8,695 nucleotides of DNA from JANQLU01 sp964434955 (GTDB lineage Bacteria > Planctomycetota > Planctomycetia > Pirellulales > Pirellulaceae). The notes under the pieces were generated by a model, which was not told the origin of the DNA, did no database searches, and saw only the letters and a list, made by a program, of their open reading frames with translations. The stretch is from positions 1-8,695 of the forward strand of contig CAYSXI010000209.1 in NCBI GenBank assembly GCA_964434955.1, given 5' to 3'. This document shows positions 1-5,672 of this stretch, one piece after another (position 1 is the stretch's first letter; every line of letters starts with the position of its first letter). A program made the translations under genes and the position numbers.

Positions 1-1
1 T

Positions 2-613
2 TGTACGGCGGCTGTGTCCGCGCAAAACCAACCGGTTCAGTTTGACAATTCGATTGCTCAATCCAACCGTTATTTTAATCTTTACGGTGGTTTTAACGCG
101 CTGCACGACTATACAGGTGAGGTGCCTCCAGTAACGCAGGTCGGAACCTTCAATGGTGGGTTTATCCTTGGCTCTGCCGTGGGTCGTCAACTGAACCCGA
201 ACCTTCGCGGCGAAATTGATAACGCGTTTCGCTACAACAGCGGAAACACTTGGACAGGAGTGGGAACCACTCCTTTCGACGGACGGATCCGAAACTACTC
301 GACCATGTTCAACTTGATCCGCGATTTTCGAACGGGTGCGTTCACGCCTTACGTTGGTGCTGGAATTGGGGTCGCCTATTCGGATGGTGTGTTCGACGTT
401 GGTGGTACGACTTTTGATACCACTTCTGCTGCCTTCGCCTATCAGGGAATTGCAGGTATTTCAACCAACGGTCCTGGCGGCGTTGAATGGTATACCGAAT
501 ATCGGTTTTATGGAAACACCGACGTGCCGCTGGAAAACGTGCCCGCAATGACGTCGACCAATTTCACTTACCTGAGTCACAGTGTCATCTTGGGCGTTCG
601 AATTCGCCGCTAA
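2..613 (+). CDS. Outer-membrane beta-barrel protein, 5' truncated by window edge
   Basis: This is probably a small outer-membrane porin-like or adhesin-like barrel. The frame is open to the left edge, and the first visible residues (CTAAVSA, then QNQ) look like the end of a Sec signal peptide with an AxA-type cleavage site (VSA|QNQ). The true start therefore lies upstream, and the GTG at 14 is not a convincing start. The mature part, about 197 residues, alternates aromatic/hydrophobic and polar residues in strand-like stretches separated by Gly/Asn/Asp turns. Examples are YFNLYGGFNAL, FNGGFILGSAVG, FTPYVGAGIGVAY, VEWYTEYRFYG and HSVILGVRI. The size suits an 8-stranded barrel of the OmpA/Opa-like type (OMP_b-brl families). 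It ends in Arg-Arg rather than the terminal aromatic residue common in proteobacterial barrels. No ligand or function can be assigned. It is convergent with the CPBP gene, from which it is separated by a terminator hairpin. Confidence 0.72.
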   Translation, partial: CTAAVSAQNQPVQFDNSIAQSNRYFNLYGGFNALHDYTGEVPPVTQVGTFNGGFILGSAVGRQLNPNLRGEIDNAFRYNSGNTWTGVGTTPFDGRIRNYSTMFNLIRDFRTGAFTPYVGAGIGVAYSDGVFDVGGTTFDTTSAAFAYQGIAGISTNGPGGVEWYTEYRFYGNTDVPLENVPAMTSTNFTYLSHSVILGVRIRR

Positions 614-671
614 GCTGTGCAACGTTTAGGTTTCTGCCAAACCCAGCCGCATCAGACCAAATCCAAAATCG

Positions 672-697
672 CCCGGGCCAATCGCTCGGGTTTTTTT
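672..697 (+). terminator. Rho-independent terminator after the beta-barrel gene
   Basis: A 7-bp stem (CCCGGGC pairing with GCTCGGG, one G-T pair) closes a 5-base loop and is followed directly by seven T residues (691-697). It lies 58 bases past the stop of the barrel gene. Read on the opposite strand, the same stem is followed by a weaker CGATTTT tract, so it could also stop leftward transcription from the CPBP gene. Confidence 0.8.
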
Positions 698-725
698 GTT
701 GCCCGCCGGATTATCACTTGATGCA

Positions 726-764
726 AGGTTCTGCTTCCCCAAGCGGGCGTTGTCAGAAGAACCT
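726..764 (-). terminator. Possible stem-loop just past the CPBP gene stop
   Basis: A perfect 7-base inverted repeat (AGGTTCT at 726-732 and AGAACCT at 758-764) encloses a smaller GCTT-CCCC-AAGC hairpin (733-744). It begins 2 bases beyond the stop codon of the leftward CPBP gene. No T-run follows it on the - strand, so it is more likely an mRNA 3'-end structure or an aid to the neighbouring hairpin at 672-697 than a terminator by itself. Confidence 0.25.
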
Positions 765-766
765 GA

Positions 767-2335
767 TCAGGCGAGTGTCATCAGCATCACGATGGAGATA
801 AATCCGTTGTTGATCGCGTGCATGGTCATCGGCGCAATCAGGGAGCCTCGCCATTCCCGAGCCCAGCTAAACCCTATCGCGAGCGAAGTCAGAACGGGAA
901 TGGCCGTCCAGCCTTGGGGGTGAATCGCCGCAAAAATCAATCCATTGAAAAGCACGGAAAACGCGACACTCAGGATGCGGCCCCAACGCAAGGTGGCTTC
1001 ACGAAGGTGACGATAGAGCAGCCCGCGGAAAGCGACCTCTTCAACGATGGGAGCACCAACGACCGCGGTCAAGATGACCAGGACAATTAACAGCGTGTCT
1101 CCCTGTGCAATCTTTTCGACAATCGGGTGACTGACTTGGCGGGTTGCCTCCAATTCATGAGCGTCTTTCATGGACTCGGACAAGGCGGCAAGTTGCCCCG
1201 CACAGATCAACCCGACCAGCATGATTGGAAGGTTCGCAAGGTAGGCATATACGCCGCAAAACACTTCCTTGAATGGATTGCCAATTCTCAGTCCAACGTC
1301 ATCACACATGGTGCCAAAAGGAATGCCACGAAGCGTTGGCCAGATCAAGGCGATGAGCGACCCAAGGAAAGTGACAAAACCAAGGCCCGCCGCCATCGTT
1401 TCGTTCAGTTGAATTCCGGATGCAGCCAAAATCAAACCAATGACCAGGCCGCTGCCGAGAAAACAGATGAGCCAAAGCGCAAATGTCTCAGCGTAGATCC
1501 GCCCATTCAGCGAATCTTCCTGGAAGTGGGAACGGAAAAATCGAAAGGTTTGCCAAGGTTTGTTGTCAGTGACATAGTGCCCAAAGAATTTTCCGAATAG
1601 AAGCATCCCCAATGCGCCAAAACAGCCCATGCCCATGATCCCGCCCAACAAAACGAAAACCACCAGAGCGAATAACAGGTTCGTGCTCCGCTTGGCTTGA
1701 TCCAAGAGCGATTGCCGATTCGTCGTGTCGGCGCCTTCGCTGGGTGCCAAGCCAATCGAAGCACTGAAGCCAAGTTCCTCGACAAGGAACTCGCGATCGA
1801 CCGTCGAAACCGAGTCAGCCGCCCAGTTGTCCTGTTGATAGTCCAGCAGCAGGTTGCGAATGATTCGATTCAAGCGTATTTGTTTTTCATTCAATTGGTA
1901 TTCGGTGTTGGTGGCCTTGTTATCCAGTTGGTCCAGCTCCTCGATCGCCTTTTGAGGACCCTCCAATTCACTGGTCATCAACACGTAGCAAAGACGATGT
2001 TCGTAGGGACCGCTATTCAGATTGTCCGCCAAGCCTTCGGAGGAACCCGCCCAGTTCGCACTCGCGATCGCAAACTTGGCCATGGAATTGACTTGTTGAA
2101 GTTCAACTTTTGCTTCGCCCTCGGAAATCTCGCGGCGGTTGTCGAGATCATTCAAGGCATACATGAATACGCCGATCGTCGCGATCGTGATCCAGGCAAA
2201 CGCGACCCCGAAAACCGAACCCCGACGTCTTGGCTTTTCGGTCGGGGTTTCCTCATCAAATCCGAGCTGCAATGGTTCGGCCGGCCGCGCATGCGGGAAA
2301 GGGTTTTGATAGGGATCCGGTGGAAGTTGCGACAT
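767..2335 (-). CDS. CPBP (Abi/CAAX-like) intramembrane metalloprotease with large extracytoplasmic insert
   Basis: This is a 522-residue membrane protein. Its C-terminal third carries the three motifs of the CPBP family of glutamate-type intramembrane proteases: EExxxR (E432, E433, R437 in EEVAFRGLLYR), FxxxH (F468, H472) and HxxxN (H506, N510). These residues form the active site in the related CAAX protease Rce1. Before this domain come a Pro-rich cytoplasmic tail (1-38), one membrane segment (about 41-60), a polar helical stretch (about 61-217) and further hydrophobic segments near 220-250, 285-310, 315-335 and 363-385. The polar stretch probably lies outside the cytoplasmic membrane. The total length is roughly twice that of a minimal CPBP protein. 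The start at ATG 2335 has only a weak upstream GAGA. The gene lies 71 bases downstream of the uracil-DNA glycosylase gene and may be co-transcribed with it. CPBP proteins serve in prenyl-protein processing, bacteriocin immunity and protein scaffolding; the substrate here is unknown. Confidence 0.88.
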   Translation of the reverse strand: MSQLPPDPYQNPFPHARPAEPLQLGFDEETPTEKPRRRGSVFGVAFAWITIATIGVFMYALNDLDNRREISEGEAKVELQQVNSMAKFAIASANWAGSSEGLADNLNSGPYEHRLCYVLMTSELEGPQKAIEELDQLDNKATNTEYQLNEKQIRLNRIIRNLLLDYQQDNWAADSVSTVDREFLVEELGFSASIGLAPSEGADTTNRQSLLDQAKRSTNLLFALVVFVLLGGIMGMGCFGALGMLLFGKFFGHYVTDNKPWQTFRFFRSHFQEDSLNGRIYAETFALWLICFLGSGLVIGLILAASGIQLNETMAAGLGFVTFLGSLIALIWPTLRGIPFGTMCDDVGLRIGNPFKEVFCGVYAYLANLPIMLVGLICAGQLAALSESMKDAHELEATRQVSHPIVEKIAQGDTLLIVLVILTAVVGAPIVEEVAFRGLLYRHLREATLRWGRILSVAFSVLFNGLIFAAIHPQGWTAIPVLTSLAIGFSWAREWRGSLIAPMTMHAINNGFISIVMLMTLA

Positions 2336-2406
2336 GAATTCAAATATCTCGGATTGGTGGTTCGACGAAGCAAATCAGTCGTGAATCATGACTTTGCAAA
2401 GCGAAT

Positions 2407-3156
2407 TCAAAGATCGCAAAGCGTTTTAGCTTTATACATGATTTCATCAAGCATGGTTTCGGTCAAACGCCCGGTGAAGGTGTTTTGCTGACTCGGATGG
2501 TAGCTTGCGAGGATTGAGCGGCCTCCGTCAATCGTAATTGTTTTTCCGTGCCCAAAAGTCGGCTTGGGTTTGCCAATCCAGCCTTGTTCCGAGCAAAACT
2601 TGACGGTTGCATCAAAGCCGATTTTTCCAAGCGCCAGAAATACTTTGGGGTTCGTGATGTCGATCGTGCGGACCAGGAAATCCCGGCAGTTCGCGATTTC
2701 GTCCATGGTGGGTTTGTTGTCGGGCGGGGCGCAATGGCATACGGCGGTGATCGCGCAATCGTATAAAACCAGCCCGTCATCCGAAGATTTCGAATCGGGT
2801 TGATTGCAAAAACCGGCTCGATGGAGAGCGCGAAATAGCCAATCGCCGCTGCGGTCACCGGTAAACATTCGGCCGGTTCGATTTGCCCCATGAGCCGCGG
2901 GGGCCAGTCCGACAATCAACATTTTCTTCCGGGCGAATCCGAGGTTGGGAACCGGTCTTGCCCAGTAGTCTTCTTCGGCGAATGCACGCCGTTTCACTTG
3001 CCCGATGTTTTGACAGTGTTGGATAAGCCGCGGACATTGGGTGCATTGAACCATTTCTTCGTTCAACTGATTCCATACCGGAGGTCGCCGCGCAGCTCTT
3101 TTCTTCTTCGCTGAATCGGTTTTCGACGGGGCAGGCTTCGACTTCTTGCGACTCAT
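2407..3156 (-). CDS. Uracil-DNA glycosylase, family 5 (UDGb)-like, [4Fe-4S]
   Basis: This 249-residue base-excision-repair enzyme removes uracil, and in family 5 other deaminated bases, from DNA in the cytoplasm. The active-site motif GLAPAAHGANRTG (83-95), followed by FTGDRSGDWLF (98-108), matches family 5 better than family 4, which has GExPG with a Glu. The second motif, HPSQQNTFTGRL, starts at H220. Four cysteines suit the iron-sulfur cluster of families 4 and 5: C38 and C41 (CTQC) near the N-terminus, and C142 and C157, with CAPPDNKP after C142. Residues 1-27 form a Lys/Arg/Ser/Pro-rich tail that may bind DNA or be disordered. The ATG shares ATGA with the stop of the upstream membrane-protein gene, and no Shine-Dalgarno sequence is evident, so translation is probably coupled. 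Functional linkage to that membrane protein is not known. Family membership is sound; the exact base specificity is not shown by the sequence. Confidence 0.9.
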   Translation of the reverse strand: MSRKKSKPAPSKTDSAKKKRAARRPPVWNQLNEEMVQCTQCPRLIQHCQNIGQVKRRAFAEEDYWARPVPNLGFARKKMLIVGLAPAAHGANRTGRMFTGDRSGDWLFRALHRAGFCNQPDSKSSDDGLVLYDCAITAVCHCAPPDNKPTMDEIANCRDFLVRTIDITNPKVFLALGKIGFDATVKFCSEQGWIGKPKPTFGHGKTITIDGGRSILASYHPSQQNTFTGRLTETMLDEIMYKAKTLCDL

Positions 3157-4034
3157 TTTTCACGAGACGCCATATAACGCTTTTTCAATGTGCGATAACG
3201 AAGTTCGATCGCGACGATTAGTCCAACGACAATTGCGATGCCCGCGATCTTGAAATAAATATTTCTCGGGTCGAAGTTGTTCGCGATAACTTCCGCCAAG
3301 CCCAGCATGATTCCGTTTCCGATCAAACCGCCAATGGCGATGCCGGTGAGTGTCCAAAATCGACTGAGGCCAAGCAATCTTCCAAAGATGGAACCTCCCA
3401 CACTTCCGGTCGTGGATGTCGGGAAAATCACGAAGGCGACCAATCCCAGGAACGCAATCTTCTTCATCCAGGGATTGCTCTCCAGGATGAACTTTCCGTC
3501 GTAAACCAATGCGCCTACTTTGGGACCAACGATCGGAATCCGAAAAAGGAAGCCCATGTGATAACTGACAAACAGGGCCGTCATCGTGTCCATCAGCATG
3601 AGCATCCAAAAAGCCTGAATCGGGCGAAAGTCACCCGAGGGAACCACGACCGCTTCAAGACTTGCCATCGGAATCGCAAATCTTCCCCAGATCGTAAATG
3701 TCTGAGCGGCCGCAGCGAGATAGTCACCCGATTTGTCGGGTCCCTGAATTAATGCAACCAAGCCCAGAGCTACCACAATGGCAAGCATGGGGCCGATCAA
3801 CGCGGCCACCCAAATCACCGGATGTTTGCGACGATATTCCCGTTCGTATTCGCCAAAAGACTGAATCAAAGCTTGTTGAAACGAATCCGCATTGGAATCC
3901 AATTGATCGATCAAGCTACCACCAGACGGGGCCGAACCATCGTCTGATTGGCCTTGATCAATGTCGTCTGGTTCCTGCATTTCCGAATCGTTCAATGGAA
4001 AATCCCGTAAGTTTGATTCCGAAACACCACGCAT
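3153..4034 (-). CDS. Multi-pass membrane protein, similar to small multi-drug export (COG2426-type) proteins
   Basis: This is a 293-residue inner-membrane protein. An acidic, Ser/Gln-rich cytoplasmic N-terminus (1-70) is followed by hydrophobic segments near 73-97, 107-133 (possibly partly re-entrant), 139-165, 192-212, 226-252 and 262-280, and a short basic tail. The loop-helix FPTSTTGSVGGSIFGRLLGL (204-223), following MKKIAFLGLVAF, resembles the 'PLPGTGAWTGSLIASLLGL' pattern of the small multi-drug export family (Pfam Sm_multidrug_ex). The stretch around RFAIPMASLEA fits the conserved first half of that family. Family assignment from memory is moderate, and transport activity is only suggested by the family name. 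It is the first gene of a leftward cluster, and its TGA overlaps the ATG of the uracil-DNA glycosylase gene. The start is uncertain: ATG 4034 has AAGGA 16 bases upstream, which is far for a ribosome site. The ATG at residue 19 is an alternative that would keep every membrane segment. Confidence 0.6.
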   Translation of the reverse strand: MRGVSESNLRDFPLNDSEMQEPDDIDQGQSDDGSAPSGGSLIDQLDSNADSFQQALIQSFGEYEREYRRKHPVIWVAALIGPMLAIVVALGLVALIQGPDKSGDYLAAAAQTFTIWGRFAIPMASLEAVVVPSGDFRPIQAFWMLMLMDTMTALFVSYHMGFLFRIPIVGPKVGALVYDGKFILESNPWMKKIAFLGLVAFVIFPTSTTGSVGGSIFGRLLGLSRFWTLTGIAIGGLIGNGIMLGLAEVIANNFDPRNIYFKIAGIAIVVGLIVAIELRYRTLKKRYMASREK

Positions 4035-4226
4035 GGCGCGGCGATTTCATTTCCTTTGATAACGAATACCTGATTTTGCTGCAATCAGCCGTCAACATGA
4101 GACGCGTAATTCGCCCGACAACAGGAGAACTTGACTTGAAGAAAAACAATTTTTCAAGAATCGGATCACACTGCTCCGTCGCGCGGATCCGTCGCTTGGC
4201 CCCGTCGCATGAATCCGTCGTTTGTC
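4035..4226. other. Intergenic gap between the DUF1501 gene and the membrane-protein gene
   Basis: This 192-base gap separates two leftward genes and should hold the promoter of the membrane-protein/UDG cluster. I see no convincing -10/-35 pair. TTGACG occurs on the - strand about 60 bases before ATG 4034, but without a good -10 at normal spacing. The gap holds the 13-base repeat array (annotated separately) and an AT-rich imperfect hairpin at 4135-4158 (CTTGAA and TTCAAG arms with inner A/T pairs). That hairpin lacks a following T-run on the - strand and is a weak terminator candidate at best. Confidence 0.5.
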
Positions 4227-4227
4227 T
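4176..4227. repeat. Four-copy 13-base tandem repeat (CCGTCG core)
   Basis: CCGTCG begins at 4176, 4189, 4202 and 4215, exactly 13 bases apart. The units are CCGTCGCGCGGAT, CCGTCGCTTGGCC, CCGTCGCATGAAT and CCGTCGTTTGTCT. The first six bases and position 10 (G) are invariant; the rest is degenerate. The array abuts the TAA stop of the DUF1501 gene at 4227-4229 and does not continue recognisably in either direction. It may be a decayed minisatellite or a row of protein-binding sites. Confidence 0.75.
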
Positions 4228-5672
4228 TACTCGAACAACTCCATCCTCGGTTTTCCTTTTCCGTCCTTGGTCACGTAAAACGGTCGTTTTTCAATTTCGA
4301 AGGCCGTGTCGGGAGTGATCCCCATGGCGTGAAAAATGGTCGCGTGAAGATCCGTCACGGAAATCGGATCCTTGGTCGTCATCAAAGGCCGTTCGTCGGC
4401 CGTTTCTCCGTACAAGAAACCACGTTTGACCCCGCCACCGAACATGAGCACGCTACTGCTCCCGGTGAAATGCCGGTGCTGTCCATAGTGTTTCTTCTCT
4501 CGCAGCTTGTCGGTGCGGGCGCGAGATTGATCCCGAGCTTTGCTGCCAGGCACCCCTTCGATCATCATGTCGCGGCTAAACTCGCTTGCCAGGATAACCA
4601 GCGTGCGATCCAACAATCCTCGCTGCTCGAGATCCAGGATGAGTTGTGCGATCGGCAAGTCGATTTCTTTCTTCATCCGTTTGACGGTTTCATGGCCGTT
4701 TTCATGGGTGTCCCAGCCGAGAAAGGGGACGTATTCTGTCGTTACTTCGATGAATCGAGCACCGGCCTCCGTCAGACGCCTTGCCAACAGACAGCCCAAG
4801 CCGAACCGTCCCGTATTGTATTTCAACAAGGACTCAACCGGTTCGCGAGACAAGTCAAATGCGGCGCGCTCGGGGCTCGACAAAAGCCGGTAGGCGTTTT
4901 CCATCGAACGCACCATCGACTCGGTGTGATAATCGTCCGCCAACTTGCCTTGGGGACTTTTCTCGATCAGTTCCCGATAAAGCCGATTTCGTTGGGCAAA
5001 TCTCGTTGGCGTCATATTCTTGGGAGGCTTTACCGCGTTCACCGCCATCCTGGGAAAAGGCAACAGGAAGGGGCCGTATTCACTCCCGAGAAAACCGGCC
5101 GTGTGAAATGCTTTCAGCTCTTCTTTTTCCCCGATACTTTCCAGTCGTTGACCCACGTCGATAAAGGCGGGGATGGCCGGGTTACGTTGACCTAAGATCT
5201 TGGCCATCCAGGATCCAATGTGCGGCGCCGCGACGGTTTGTGGCGGGACATAGCCGGTATGCCAGTGGTACTGGTGACGCGAATGCAGGATGTGCCCCAA
5301 GTCAGGTTGGACGTGCGAACGAATCAACGTTCCGCGATCCATCACCTGGGCCATGTTTTCCAGCCCTTTGGTGAATTTGATATTGTCAACGACCGTGTCG
5401 ATCGCAGGAAAGGTGCTCAAAATCTTTTCAACCGGCGTGCCAACTTCATAGGGCATGTATCGCTTCGGATTGAAAGTGTCGGGCGCGGCCATTCCCCCCG
5501 CCATCCACAGCAAAATGCACGTGTCAGCTTTTGGCTGAATCGCCGGCAGCGAGCGTTTTTTATCGTCCGCCATAAGAGGTTTGGGTGCACCGGTTGTTAG
5601 CGCGGCTGCCGAAGCCGCAGCCGTGGCGGCGAGAAATTGTCTGCGGGCAACTTTTTCATTCTTATCGAACAT
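4227..5672 (-). CDS. DUF1501 family protein, Tat-exported, sulfatase/phosphatase-like fold
   Basis: This 481-residue DUF1501 protein belongs to a family related to the alkaline phosphatase/sulfatase fold and abundant in planctomycetes; its substrate is unknown. The start is set at ATG 5672 because GGAG lies 7 bases upstream and the product then opens with a Tat-like signal (RR at 10-11 in ARRQFL, followed by an Ala-rich stretch to about 30). An ATG 24 codons earlier lies inside the upstream gene and would bury this signal. Family landmarks are ILLWMAGGMAAPDTFNPK (53-70), GWDTH (319-323), LEQRGLLDRTLVILASEF (348-365), FGGGVKRGFLYGETADE (411-427) and DLHATIFHAMG (441-451). The usual GEFGRTP and GRDHW motifs are replaced here by SEFSRDM (363-369) and HYGQHRHF (395-402), which indicates a separate subfamily. 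The gene overlaps the PSD1 stop by 11 bases, so the two are probably translated together. Confidence 0.9.
   Translation of the reverse strand: MFDKNEKVARRQFLAATAAASAAALTTGAPKPLMADDKKRSLPAIQPKADTCILLWMAGGMAAPDTFNPKRYMPYEVGTPVEKILSTFPAIDTVVDNIKFTKGLENMAQVMDRGTLIRSHVQPDLGHILHSRHQYHWHTGYVPPQTVAAPHIGSWMAKILGQRNPAIPAFIDVGQRLESIGEKEELKAFHTAGFLGSEYGPFLLPFPRMAVNAVKPPKNMTPTRFAQRNRLYRELIEKSPQGKLADDYHTESMVRSMENAYRLLSSPERAAFDLSREPVESLLKYNTGRFGLGCLLARRLTEAGARFIEVTTEYVPFLGWDTHENGHETVKRMKKEIDLPIAQLILDLEQRGLLDRTLVILASEFSRDMMIEGVPGSKARDQSRARTDKLREKKHYGQHRHFTGSSSVLMFGGGVKRGFLYGETADERPLMTTKDPISVTDLHATIFHAMGITPDTAFEIEKRPFYVTKDGKGKPRMELFE

Noticed and set aside
14..16. GTG as start of the beta-barrel gene
   Set aside because: The frame is open to the window edge, and the residues before and after it look like the end of a signal peptide, so the gene is truncated rather than starting here.
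2392..2423. CTTTGCAAAG palindrome and GCAAAGCG repeated 20 bases apart near the UDG stop
   Set aside because: Short, partly inside coding sequence, and of a length expected by chance; nothing ties it to a function.
1697..2491. Open frame of 264 codons on the + strand
   Set aside because: Antisense to the CPBP gene and the end of the uracil-DNA glycosylase gene; rich in Arg/Gln/Val with no recognisable domain.
4135..4158. AT-rich hairpin as terminator of the DUF1501 operon
   Set aside because: The stem is nearly all A/T with a bulge and has no T-run after it on the - strand.
4176..4227. CRISPR-like array
   Set aside because: The 13-base units have no separate spacers of 25-40 bases and there are no cas genes nearby.
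3698..4318. Open frame of 206 codons on the + strand spanning the intergenic gap
   Set aside because: Overlaps two supported genes on the other strand and reads through the 13-base repeats; composition is unlike a real protein.
4209..5195. Long open frame of 328 codons on the + strand
   Set aside because: It lies entirely antisense to the well-supported DUF1501 gene, its product shows no family motif, and it is a by-product of codon bias on the other strand.
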